A stretch of DNA of 64,000 nt from an uncultured Pelagibacteraceae bacterium. GTDB lineage: Bacteria; Pseudomonadota; Alphaproteobacteria; Pelagibacterales; Pelagibacteraceae. The notes below the pieces were generated by a model that saw nothing but the letters and a program-made list of their open reading frames with translations, did not search any database and had not been told where the DNA came from. Within the stretch, counting starts at the first letter, position 1. Each line of letters starts with the position of its first letter. The translations under genes were made by a program, and so were the position numbers. The stretch lies in NCBI GenBank assembly GCA_902606835.1, contig CACLHW010000001.1, forward strand, positions 1 to 64,000, given 5' to 3'. Below are positions 22,634-33,232 of this stretch, piece after piece.

Positions 22634-23440
22634 TTAATTTTCTATCTCTTCCCAATCGCTATCGTTCTGGGTCTCAACAGTAGATGTTGAGTTTGCTATT
22701 TTTTTAGCTCTATTTTGTAGATATAAACTTTTTAAGGAAGCATAAAGATCAATAGAATTTTCTTCTAGGCTTTCAAAAGATTCAATATTTTTTGCTCTAA
22801 AATCAACTGCGCCTGTTCCTCTATAATAATAATAGTTATGTTCAGAATAAGAACTATTACCAACAACACCGTTATCTATTTCAGTGTTATGAGTTATTTG
22901 GTAAACTGGATCTATAAATATATTGCCAACTAAGCCCACTGCATCTCTAGTCGTTGTTGGACCTAATATTGGTAAAACAAAGTAGCAACCACTATCAGCT
23001 CCCCACGCTCCTAAAGTTTGGCCAAAATCTTCTTTACCTTGATCTTCAAATCCCATTCTTGTTGCTGGATCAAAAATTCCTAATATACCTGCTGTAGTGT
23101 TAATGCCAAACCTTGCTGCAGTATTTCCTGCTCTACCTAAATCTCCTTGCAATAAATTATTTGAAAACGTTAAAAGTGAACGTAAATTATCTACAGCATT
23201 ACCCGTTCCTTTTCTAATTGGAGCAGGAAGCGCTCTATAACCCTTTGCAACTGGTTTAAAAATCACTTTATCTAAAGCGTGATTAAATTTAAACATTGCT
23301 CTACTTACACCTTCAAAACATTCTTTAGCAGAAGCCTCACTTGATTTACTAAGATCTTCACTTCCTTCTGTGCCCGCAAATACAAAATTTGTTTGTAATA
23401 GAAGGGAAATAACCGTTATAAATACAAATTTTCTTATCAT
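22634..23440 (-). CDS. mlaA: MlaA/VacJ family lipid transport protein
   Basis: FEGVSRAMFKFNHALDKVIFKPVAKGYRALPAPIRKGTGNAVDNLRSLLTFSNNLLQG, FGQTLGAWGADSGCYFVLPILGPTTTRDA. Confidence 0.93.
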   Translation of the reverse strand: MIRKFVFITVISLLLQTNFVFAGTEGSEDLSKSSEASAKECFEGVSRAMFKFNHALDKVIFKPVAKGYRALPAPIRKGTGNAVDNLRSLLTFSNNLLQGDLGRAGNTAARFGINTTAGILGIFDPATRMGFEDQGKEDFGQTLGAWGADSGCYFVLPILGPTTTRDAVGLVGNIFIDPVYQITHNTEIDNGVVGNSSYSEHNYYYYRGTGAVDFRAKNIESFESLEENSIDLYASLKSLYLQNRAKKIANSTSTVETQNDSDWEEIEN

Positions 23441-23546
23441 TTAGGTTCCTTTTTGTATGTTATATATATTATTTGTTGCTAATAACTAGTTAAAATTGCA
23501 TCAACAATAAGTTGTATTTATAAAGTTTTAATGAAGATTTAACAAT

Positions 23547-24269
23547 ATGAAAATTGAAAATTATTATTCACCAAATTTTGATAGAAAAAAAAGACCACCT
23601 AATCAAATAAAAATAATAGTAATTCACTATACTGGAATGCAATCTGAACGCGAATCTATAAAAAGACTTTGTAATCCTCAATCAAAAGTTAGCAGTCACT
23701 TCGTCATTAACCGCTCTGGTAAAATTTACAGGTTAGTTGAAAACAATAAAGTAGCTTGGCATGCCGGAAAATCCTGTTGGGGAAAATTTAAAAATTTAAA
23801 TAAAAATTCAATTGGAATTGAATTGGTAAACAAGGGACATAGATTTAATTATTTAAATTTTAAAACAAAACAAATTTCAAGTTTGGTTAATCTTTGTAAG
23901 GTCTTAATTAAAAAATATAAAATTGAGAAAAAAAATATTGTTGGTCATTCTGATATTGCTCCACTAAGAAAAAAAGATCCAGGAGAGAAATTTCCATGGG
24001 GAAAATTAGCTAATAAAAAAATAGGAATTTGGCATAATTACAGGCCTAGCTTTTTAAAAAAATTTAGAAAAACTAAGATTTTAAAAAAACAAGATAAAAT
24101 CAAATTTATAAATTATTTAAAAAAAATTGGTTACTGCTTCAAAGCTAACAACAAATTTTTTTTTAATAAAACAGTAAAGGCTTTTCAAAGGCATTATAGA
24201 AAAGAACTTATTAATGGAGTAGTAGATATGGAATGCTTTATTATTAGTAAAAATTTGTCAAAAAAATAA
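23547..24269 (+). CDS. N-acetylmuramoyl-L-alanine amidase (Amidase_2/AmiD type)
   Basis: IVIHYTGMQSERESIKRLCNPQSKVSSHFVINRSGKIYRLVENNKVAWHAGKSCWG...VGHSDIAPLRKKDPGEKFPW. Confidence 0.92.
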   Translation: MKIENYYSPNFDRKKRPPNQIKIIVIHYTGMQSERESIKRLCNPQSKVSSHFVINRSGKIYRLVENNKVAWHAGKSCWGKFKNLNKNSIGIELVNKGHRFNYLNFKTKQISSLVNLCKVLIKKYKIEKKNIVGHSDIAPLRKKDPGEKFPWGKLANKKIGIWHNYRPSFLKKFRKTKILKKQDKIKFINYLKKIGYCFKANNKFFFNKTVKAFQRHYRKELINGVVDMECFIISKNLSKK

Positions 24270-24313
24270 TAAAAAACCCTTGATTTTTACTAATTTCTTC
24301 CTTATTAAGCCTT

Positions 24314-24676
24314 CTGCCAGACAACTGATTGGTCGCTTTTGTTGAAAAACAAGAGAGGAAAGTCCGGGCTCTATAGGAACGCGGTGCCAGATAACATCTG
24401 GCGAGGGCAACCTTAGGGATAGTGCCACAGAAAATAAACCGCCTGATCGAGGCAAGGGTGAAAAGGTGTGGTAAGAGCACACCGGTTTTTTGGTAACAAA
24501 AAACGCATGGAAAACCCCACCGGGAGCAAGACCAAATAGAGATAGCAAGGCCTTTTTGGCCGAAAACAGTTCTTAGTTAGCTATCTGGGTTGGTTGCTTG
24601 AGGCTAGGTGCGAACCTAGTCCTAGATAAATGACCAATTTAAATGACAGAACCCGGCTTATAGGTTGTCTGGCTAA
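24314..24676 (+). ncRNA. rnpB: RNase P RNA, bacterial type A
   Basis: P1 pairing GCCAGACAAC (24316..) with GTTGTCTGGC (24664-24673); conserved GAGGAAAGTCCGGGCTC, AAACCGCC, GGGTGAAAAGGTGTGGTAAGAGCACACCG, GGAGCAAGACCAAATAG, ACAGAACCCGGCTTA. Confidence 0.97.
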
Positions 24677-24829
24677 CAATTAATAAAATATCTACACACC
24701 CAAGATTAGAAAAATCAGCAATGTTCTTGTTTTGATTCTATAAAGATTCAAATCTGTACCTAAAAAACAACTTATAGTATTAAACTTAAAATTCACAATT
24801 TTCCTGAAAAAAGGCAAAAAATTAAGGTA

Positions 24830-24858
24830 TTGACGTATAGGTTGAAAACCCATATTAT
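24830..24858 (+). promoter_or_regulatory. Candidate promoter of the mraZ/ftsZ cluster
   Basis: TTGACG (24830-24835), 17 nt spacer, TATTAT (24853-24858). Confidence 0.65.
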
Positions 24859-24872
24859 CCCATGTATTCCCA
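24849..24872 (+). promoter_or_regulatory. Putative MraZ operator: three CCCA (TGGG on the other strand) boxes at exact 10-bp spacing
   Basis: CCCA at 24849-24852, 24859-24862 and 24869-24872, surrounding the -10 hexamer, upstream of mraZ. Confidence 0.7.
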
Positions 24873-24954
24873 AGGAGGGGGATTTAGTGCTCAAAACAGA
24901 AAAATACATGCCGTTTCATGATTTTTTTTGGGGTGCTGCTGACTTAAAAAAAAC

Positions 24955-25419
24955 ATGTTTTTATCTACTTACGAAAACAAATTGGACAAAAAATGGAGGG
25001 TATCTGTGCCTGCAAGTTTTAGATCATATCTAAGCAGCCTTGGTTATAATGGAGTTATTTGCTACCCATCTTTTAATAATCCCTCTATAGAAGGATGTCC
25101 ACAAAATAGAATTGAAAAAATTTCAAACTCAATAGATTCATTAAATCCTTTTGAAGAAAAAAGAGATATTTTTGCTACATCAGTTTTAGCTGAAAGTGTT
25201 AATCTCCAATTTGATAGCGAAGGAAGAATATCTATACCTGATAAATTATTAAGTCATGCAAAAATAAACCAAACAATGCTTTTTGTTGGTCAAGGAGCAA
25301 CTTTCCAAATTTGGGAACCAAAACTTTTTGAAAAATTTAAAATTCAAGCTAGAAAAAAAGCTAATTTGAATAGAGCAAGTCTAAAATGGGAGTCACAATT
25401 CAAAAAGGAGGATAGATGA
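24955..25419 (+). CDS. mraZ: Transcriptional regulator/division protein MraZ
   Basis: FLSTYENKLDKKWRVSVPASFRSYL, LQFDSEGRISIPDKLLSHAKI, FVGQGATFQIWEP. Confidence 0.93.
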   Translation: MFLSTYENKLDKKWRVSVPASFRSYLSSLGYNGVICYPSFNNPSIEGCPQNRIEKISNSIDSLNPFEEKRDIFATSVLAESVNLQFDSEGRISIPDKLLSHAKINQTMLFVGQGATFQIWEPKLFEKFKIQARKKANLNRASLKWESQFKKEDR

Positions 25420-26912
25420 CAATTAATATAAAAGGTCCAGAATTAAGAGAGTTAAAGCCAAGAATTTTAGTTTTAGGAGTTGGAGGAGCTGGAGGAAATG
25501 CAATTAATAGTATGATCGAATCCGGATTACAAGGTGTAGAGTTTGTTGCAATCAATACGGATGCTCAAGATTTAAAAAATAATAAAGCGCATGCCAAAAT
25601 TCAAATAGGAACTAATTTAACCAAAGGACTTGGAGCGGGAGCAAAACACGATATTGGTCAAGCTGCAGCCGATGAATCTTTAAATGATATTATAGACTAC
25701 ATAAAAGGTAGTAATATGGTTTTTATAACCGCTGGAATGGGGGGTGGAACTGGTACTGGAGCATCTCATGTAATAGCGAGGGCAGCAAAAGAACTAAATA
25801 TTCTGACAGTTGGAGTTGTAACACTTCCTTTTTCTTATGAAGGTCCAAAAAGAATGAGAATAGCTTTTGAAGGATTAGAAGAATTAAAAAAACATTTAGA
25901 CACAAACATTATAGTTCCAAATCAAAATTTGTTTAAAATTATTAACGAAAAGACAACTTTTAAAAATTCTTTTGGACTATCTAATGATGTACTAAAATTT
26001 GGTGTTCAAAGCGTTACAGATTTAATGGTAAGACCAGGTTTAGTGAATTTAGATTTTGCTGATGTTGAAACCATCATGAAAGGAATGGGAAAAGCTATGA
26101 TGGGAACTGGAGAAGCAGAAGGAGAGAAAAGAGCTGAAGAAGCGACAAATGCAGCATTAATAAATCCTTTAATTGATGAATATTCTTTAAAAGGCGCCAA
26201 AGGTCTTTTGGTAAATATTACTGGTGGTAATGATTTAACTTTATTTGAAGTAGATGAAGTAGTGAACAAGATTAGAGCAGAAGTAGATCCGGAAGCAGAA
26301 TTAATTTGTGGTTCTATTGAAGATCAAAGTTTAAATGGAAAAATTAGAGTTTCTATTGTAGCCACATCTTTAGATGGTCAAGAACCAGAAAGAAAACCAA
26401 TAATAAGTATGGTGCATAGACTACATAACAGAAATTCTGGTTATTCTAGTAATCCAAATAACATCCCATCATCTAATCAGGCTGCTTTAAATGCAACAGA
26501 AGGAGCAACTGCTTTAGATATAAATGTGGTCAATGAGCAAAACCCAATAGTAGAAAATGAGATAAATCATAATGAAATTACAGAAGTTCAAACAGAAACT
26601 CAAAAAGAACCTTCCCTAGAAAACATTTCACTTGAAAATGCAGCCTATCTACAAAGTATGGAAGCCGAGTCTAATGAAGAAAACATGCCTAAATTTGAAG
26701 TAGATAGCATTGAATTAGCAACCCCAGAGCTTTTTTCTGAAAGTTCTAATGACAATTCATTTAGTCAAAGTGAAAATAAAAATGAACCTCAGATATTTGA
26801 CAATAAAACACCTAAGGAAGAATCCGAAATAAAAGAGCCAGAAATGTTCGAAGATAATAATCAGGAGGAAGACTTTGAAATACCAGCTTTTTTACGAAGA
26901 CAAAAAAATTAA
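25416..26912 (+). CDS. ftsZ: Cell division protein FtsZ
   Basis: VGGAGGNAINSMI, AGMGGGTGTGASHVIA, C-terminal conserved peptide IPAFLRRQ. Confidence 0.98.
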   Translation: MTINIKGPELRELKPRILVLGVGGAGGNAINSMIESGLQGVEFVAINTDAQDLKNNKAHAKIQIGTNLTKGLGAGAKHDIGQAAADESLNDIIDYIKGSNMVFITAGMGGGTGTGASHVIARAAKELNILTVGVVTLPFSYEGPKRMRIAFEGLEELKKHLDTNIIVPNQNLFKIINEKTTFKNSFGLSNDVLKFGVQSVTDLMVRPGLVNLDFADVETIMKGMGKAMMGTGEAEGEKRAEEATNAALINPLIDEYSLKGAKGLLVNITGGNDLTLFEVDEVVNKIRAEVDPEAELICGSIEDQSLNGKIRVSIVATSLDGQEPERKPIISMVHRLHNRNSGYSSNPNNIPSSNQAALNATEGATALDINVVNEQNPIVENEINHNEITEVQTETQKEPSLENISLENAAYLQSMEAESNEENMPKFEVDSIELATPELFSESSNDNSFSQSENKNEPQIFDNKTPKEESEIKEPEMFEDNNQEEDFEIPAFLRRQKN

Positions 26913-26937
26913 ATGGAAAACAATAGAGAATTTTATG

Positions 26938-27948
26938 AATGCCACCATGTCACTGGAAAAAACAAAACATTATCCAGTGATGCTAAATCAAGTATTAAGC
27001 ATTATATCCCCTCAACATGGTGGCACATTTATTGACTGTACTTTTGGTGGAGGGGGCTATTCAGAAGCCATATTAAAATTTCCACAAACTCAAGTCACAG
27101 CTATTGATAGAGACAAGCTAGTTGAAAGATTTTCAAAGCCATTAACAAAAAGGTTTCCAAAAAGATTTAATTTTTTTCAAGAAAAATTCAGCAATATAGG
27201 AAAATTAGATCAAAACAAACTTAATGCACGTGCCATAATATTTGATTTAGGTCTTTCTTCTTTTCAACTATCAGATGATAAAAGAGGTTTTTCATTTGGA
27301 TCAAAAAATTTTTTAAATATGGAAATGGGAATTAACGAATATTCTACCTATGAAGTTATAAATACTTTAGATAAGGAATATTTAGCAAAAATTATAAAAA
27401 TTTTAGGAGATGAAAAAGATGGAAAACTTATAGCTAATAAAATTGATAAGTATAGGAAAAAAAAACCTATAAAAAGTTCTGAACAATTAGCTTCTATAAT
27501 TAAGGAAGCAAAGAAAAATTATAATCGTTATAAAATAAATCCAGCAACTAAAACTTTTCAAGCAATAAGAATATTTGTAAATAAAGAACTCACCGAATTA
27601 ATTTTAGGTTTAATCGAAGCAACAAAACTTCTCTCAAATGGGGGAGTGCTTGCTGTTGTTAGTTTTCATTCTTTAGAAGACAAAATAGTAAAAAACTTTT
27701 TTAATCTTTATTCTAATTTAAAAACAAATCCTTCCAGATATCTTCCTGAAAGAAATGAAAAATCTATTTTGTTTAAAAATGTATCTAAAAAACCAATTGT
27801 GCCACATCAAGATGAAATAATTAAAAATAAACGTTCACGATCTGCAAAACTTAGATATGCGATTAGAAATGCCAATTCTTTTTTCTACCCTGAAGATTTT
27901 AAAAATAAATTCATTAAATACACAGAACTAGAGGGAGGAAAAATATGA
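26938..27948 (+). CDS. rsmH (mraW): 16S rRNA m4C1402 methyltransferase
   Basis: HYPVMLNQVLSII...GTFIDCTFGGGGYSEAIL, FDLGLSSFQLSDDKRGFSF, VSFHSLEDKIVKNFF; the ORF opens at 26875 inside ftsZ, ATG at 26938 or 26950 is more plausible. Confidence 0.95.
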   Translation, partial: NATMSLEKTKHYPVMLNQVLSIISPQHGGTFIDCTFGGGGYSEAILKFPQTQVTAIDRDKLVERFSKPLTKRFPKRFNFFQEKFSNIGKLDQNKLNARAIIFDLGLSSFQLSDDKRGFSFGSKNFLNMEMGINEYSTYEVINTLDKEYLAKIIKILGDEKDGKLIANKIDKYRKKKPIKSSEQLASIIKEAKKNYNRYKINPATKTFQAIRIFVNKELTELILGLIEATKLLSNGGVLAVVSFHSLEDKIVKNFFNLYSNLKTNPSRYLPERNEKSILFKNVSKKPIVPHQDEIIKNKRSRSAKLRYAIRNANSFFYPEDFKNKFIKYTELEGGKI

Positions 27949-28655
27949 TCAACAATGATAAGTGGATAAATACTCTTCCTAGAAAAGGATCTAATTTTGA
28001 TGAAAATTTTAGCAAAATAGATCATGATATATGGATAAAAACTATTCCTGAAAAAAATACTTTTAACTCAGTAAAAAAATACACAGTAATGATGGTTTTG
28101 TTTGTAAGTGGTTTCTTTTTAGTTTCTGCCGTAAAAAATGAAACAAGGAATTTACAAAAAGAAATAAATTTTCTTAAGGCAAACATAAAAGAAGTTCAAT
28201 TCGATTTAAGCCAAGCTATTTTAGATAATGAGGTTATTACTTCCCCGGAAAATATAACAAAATTAGCCAAAGAGCATTTAAATGATGATTTAGTAACTTA
28301 TAAAAGATATCAAATTAAAAGTTTAAACAATAAAAACGAGAATGTTTCTGAGATAGATAAAATTAAGAAAGAAAAAATAAAAAGTCTTTCAAAAAGTGCA
28401 AAAGCTAAATTGGTTAAAAAAATAGAAAAGAAGAAAACAGAAATAAGAAAGCTTCAAGAGCTATATAAAAATCCGGATTCAATACCTGGTGAAATAAAAA
28501 CACAAGTTGCTAAAAAAATTGAAACTAAAAAAATTGAGTTAAAGAATCTTTATGATTCTCCGAGTCACATATTTACTTTTGAAAGAATTACCAGGTGGAG
28601 TATAGTTCAAGTTGTTAAAGTCTTTTTGGGCATGCCAGTTGTTCCGGGTAAATAG
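27945..28655 (+). CDS. FtsL-like division protein (assigned by position and topology)
   Basis: Single TM segment followed by a coiled coil, between mraW and ftsI; extended N-terminal and charged C-terminal regions. Confidence 0.55.
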   Translation: MINNDKWINTLPRKGSNFDENFSKIDHDIWIKTIPEKNTFNSVKKYTVMMVLFVSGFFLVSAVKNETRNLQKEINFLKANIKEVQFDLSQAILDNEVITSPENITKLAKEHLNDDLVTYKRYQIKSLNNKNENVSEIDKIKKEKIKSLSKSAKAKLVKKIEKKKTEIRKLQELYKNPDSIPGEIKTQVAKKIETKKIELKNLYDSPSHIFTFERITRWSIVQVVKVFLGMPVVPGK

Positions 28656-28661
28656 TTTTTA

Positions 28662-30381
28662 ATGAAAAATAAAAAAAAAAGTTTTTATTTTCAAGATTAT
28701 AGTGAATCTGAGATATTTGATAACAATATAGTATTTAATGCTCACAAAATTTCTATAAACAGAATAACTTTTTTATCTTTTATTTTTTTAAGCTTATTAA
28801 TTATCTGCAGTATTAAAATTATTTATTTATCATTATCGTTTGAAAAAAACCTTTATAAAAATAATGTTGAAGAAAATTTTATTAAAAGTAGAAGAGATAT
28901 TATAGATAGAAACGGTTCGGTATTAGCAACCAATGTAGTTCTTTATGATGTTGGAGTAAGACCACAATTACTTAAAGAAGAAGAAAAAAAAAATTTAATA
29001 ATTAAATTAGCCTTATTATTCCCTGATAAAAATTTAAAAGAAATAAAAGTAAAATTAAATAAAAATGAATTTTTTTGGCTTGATAAAAGATTAACCCCTC
29101 AGGAAAAAGATCAAATTTGGCTGATAGGAAATAAAGCTTTTGTTTTTGAACCAAAGCCTTACAGAATTTACCCACAAAAAAATCTTTTTAGTCATATTTT
29201 AGGCCAAACTGATGATATGAACAAAGGTATTTCGGGTCTAGAAAAGTTTTTTTGACAATAATTTAAACAATAATTTAAAAATTAAGACGCCTTTAAAACT
29301 AACGTTAGATTCAAATTTACAATACCTTATTAGAGGTGAGCTGATAAAAGCCCAGCAAAGTTTTAAAAATATCGGAAGCGCTGCTGTATTGATGAATGTT
29401 GAAAACGGAGAAATATTATCTCTAATTTCTATTCCAGATTATGATTTAAATAAAAGAATTGCAATTAAATCTGACGAGTACACAAATAAAATAACTCTTG
29501 GAGTATATGAGTTAGGTTCAGTATTTAAAACTTTTACTATAGCAGCTGGTATTGAAAATAAATTAATAAACTCTAACACAATATTTGAAAATTTAGAAAA
29601 TAGTTTAACGTGCGATAAATATACAATTAAAGAGCACGACAAATTGCCAAAAAATTTAAGCACAGAACAAATTTTAATTCGGTCATCAAATATTGGTGCA
29701 GTTCGCATAGCCCAAAAGCTAGGTGTTCAAAAATATAAAAATTTTTTAAATTCTTTAGGACTTCTTAGTACGATTAATTTTGATTTAGAAGAAGTTGGTA
29801 CACCGCTTCCATTCAAATGGGGAAAATGTAAGCTTGCTACTAGTTCATATGGTCATGGAATTACAACAACCCCTCTACAGTTAGCTAGAGCATATGCTAT
29901 TTTAGGTAATGGAGGGTATAAAATTCAACCAACACTTACTAAAAAGGACGAAACTCATCTTAAAAAACAAGAACAAATTATTTCTGGAAAAACAAGCAGT
30001 GTAATTAACTTAATGTTAAGGAAAGTTGTCAGCCAAGAAGAAGGAACGGCAAATTTTGCCAATGTTCAAGGTTATGATATAGCTGGCAAAACTGGAACAG
30101 CTGTTAAATATAATTCTAAGGAAAAATTAAATACCTTTGTTTCACTTTTTCCCTCAGATAAGCCAAAGTATGTTTTGTTAGTAATGTTAGATGAGCCAAA
30201 AGCTGCTCCAGATTTCGTATACGAAATGCCTCCCTCAGAAAAACACCCTAATGGATACAAATATAAAGGTGAAAAAAGAAATACCTCAGGGTGGAATACA
30301 GTTGTTGTTGCTGGCAAAATTATAGAAAAAATTGGTCCAATTTTAGCCATAAATAACCTACAAGCTTCTATAAATTATTAA
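28662..30381 (+). CDS. ftsI: Peptidoglycan D,D-transpeptidase FtsI (PBP3), interrupted by an apparent +1 nt in a T7 run at 29247-29253
   Basis: N-part SRRDIIDRNGSVLATNV; C-part GSVFKTFTIAAG, SSNIGAVRIA, AGKTGTA; removing one T restores GLEKFFDNNLNNNLKIKTPLKLTLDSNLQ. Confidence 0.95.
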
Positions 30382-33232
30382 ATGCTTCTAGGAAATTTGC
30401 TTACATCTATAAAAAAAAAAGATAAAAAAATACATATCAAAGACATTTCCTTTGACAGTAGAAAATTAAAAAAAAAAGATATTTTTTTTGCAATTAGAGG
30501 AAATCATACTTCAGGACTTAAATTTGTAGATGAGGCCATTGCTAAAGGAGCGGCAGCAATTGTTAGTGATAAAAAATTAAAATTTAAAAACAATAAAATT
30601 CCTTTTCTTTTGGTAAAAGATGCTAGAAAAAGTCTTGCTGAAGCTTGCTCAAAATTTTATAAAGAAAAACCGTCAAATATAACCGCAATCACAGGAACAA
30701 ATGGAAAATCTTCTGTTGCTAATTTTTTTTCATCAAATATTAACATTTAATAAAATTCCAGTAGCATCTATTGGAACTTTAGGAATTTTTTCAAAAAATT
30801 TTAATAAAAAAATTAATCTTACTTCGATAGATCCTTTATCGTTACATAAATATCTTAAAATTTTATCAAAAAAAAAAATAAATAATGTAATTTTGGAGGC
30901 TTCTAGCCATGGTTTAGATCAAGGAAGATTAGATTGTTTAGATATAAAAACAGGCATATTTACTAATCTTAGCCATGATCATCTCGATTATCATAAAAAT
31001 ATGAGATCTTATTTAAATTCAAAAATGTACCTTTTTAAAAAATTACTTATAAAAAATTCAAAAATAATTACTGATGAAGAAAATAAAGAATTCAAAATTA
31101 TTAAAAATATAGCTAAAAGAAAAAAATTAAAAATAATTACAATTGGTAAAAATTTTGGAAATATAAAAATTTTAAATAATCAATATAAAAATAATAAACA
31201 AATTATTAAAATTTTATTTAATTCAGAAATTTTTACATTGCAAGTACCACTTATAGGTTTTTTTCAGATAAAAAATTTACTTATGGCAATATTAGCAGCA
31301 TCTGCTTCGGGATTAAATTGTAAAAATATTTTTCAGCAGGTTCACAAAATACGACCTACACCTGGTAGACTTGAATGTGTTAGTTACCTACCTAATAATT
31401 CTAGTATTATTGTTGATTTTGCACATACGCCTGATGCACTCGAACAAGCTTTATTAGCACTAAAAAAACAATTTAAAAAAGAAATCATAATAGTTTTTGG
31501 ATGTGGCGGCGAAAGGGATTTAAAAAAAAGATTTAAAATGGGAAAAATCGCAAGCAAATACTGTAGAAAAATTTTTATAACAGACGATAATCCAAGGAAT
31601 GAAAATCCTAAAAAAATTAGAGAAGAGATAATTAGAGGTTGCAAAAAAACAGCTATAGATATTGGAAACAGAAAACGAGCCATAGATGTTGCTATAAAAG
31701 AATTAAAATCAAACGAAATACTTTTAGTCGCAGGAAAGGGACATGAAAAAAATCAAGATTATGGAAATAAAATTATAAGCTTTTCAGATAAAAATGTAAT
31801 AAAAAATATTGTTAAGAAAAAAAAATTTCTTTTTAGAAAAAATATTTATCAAGATTTTTTATTAGGTAAAATTTTTAATAAAAAGTATATTAAAAATACC
31901 AAATATAGTGGAGTTTCTATAAATACAAAAACAATAAAAAAAAATGATTTATTTTTTTGTATCCGAGGAAAAAATACTGATGGACACAAATATGCAAAAC
32001 ACGCTATTAAAAAAGGGGCAATAAAAACAGTAATTAGCAAAAAAGTAAAACAAATCCCTCTTAATAAAATTATAAAGGTAAAAAATACTTTTAATTCATT
32101 GAACGACTTAGCAAAAATTACAAGAGAAAATACTTCAGCAAAAATTATTGGTATAACTGGCAGCGTAGGAAAAACTACTTTAAAAAATCTTACTAGCTTT
32201 GCTATCAATAATTACGGAAAAGTTTTTTATTCACCTCACTCATACAATAATAAATATGGTGTACCTTTAAGCCTATGTAATTTAAAGAAAAATACAGAAT
32301 ATGGAGTATTTGAAATTGGAATGGATAAAAAAGGTGAGATTGATAAATTATCAAAAATTGTAAAACCCGAAGTAGCCGTAATTACTAATGTTGCAGGAGC
32401 TCATTTTAAAAATTTTAACACCATAAAAGATATAGCAAGAGCAAAAGGAGAAATAATTAATAACATTTCACCTAAGGGAAGTATTGTATTAAATAGAGAT
32501 GATAGATTTTTCGAATTTTTTTTAAACAAAGCAAAAAAAAGAAACATAAATACCATCTCTTTCAGTTCCAAAAAGATTGCTGATATTTTTCTTTTAAAAA
32601 TTATAAAAATTAGAGATTATTTTAGATTAAAAATAAGCATCAAAAAGAAAATATTTTATTTTGATGTTTCATATTCAAATGATAGCTTTATAAATAATAT
32701 TTTAGCATGTATTTCTGTCTTATATTCATTAAATTTAAGTTTAAAGAAAGTTAGTAAAAAATTAAAAAATTTTTCTATACCTAGTGGAAGAGGCGATATT
32801 AAAATTGTAAAAAAATTCAAAAAGAAATTTATATTTATTGACGAAAGTTATAATGCCAACCCTTTATCTATGGAGACAGCTATTAAAAATATTAAAAATC
32901 AAAAAATGAAAACTAATGCTCAAAAACTAGTTTTTTTAGGTGATATGCTTGAACTAGGTAAAAAATCAAAAAAATTTCATAAAGAATTATCAAAAGTAAT
33001 AAATAAAAGTGATATAGACAAAGTTTATATTTACGGAAAATATATAAAAGAGACATTTAATTCTTTATCAAAAAATAAAAAAGGCAAAGTATTTAACAAT
33101 TTTAAAGAGGCTAATGAACACTTTAGCAAGATAATTAACAATAATGATTTACTTATGGTAAAAGGATCGAATGCAACAGGACTGAATCGATTTTCAAAAA
33201 ATATTAAAAGAGGATACATAAGTGCTATATAA
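30382..33232 (+). CDS. murE-murF: Fused MurE-MurF ligase, interrupted by an apparent +1 nt in a T8 run at 30723-30730
   Basis: MurE: ITGTNGKSSVANFF-HQILTFNKIPVASIGTLG, GRLECV; MurF: GITGSVGKTTLKNL, DESYNANPLSMETAI, GDMLELG; no stop and no ATG/GTG start near the junction. Confidence 0.93.

Noticed and set aside
24244-24548. Two minus-strand ORFs (24244..24480 and 24258..24548)
   Set aside because: They lie in the RNase P RNA gene, whose conserved core is unmistakable.
24830-25033. 67-aa ORF upstream of and overlapping mraZ
   Set aside because: Begins at the -35 region and operator, out of frame with mraZ, no recognisable protein features.
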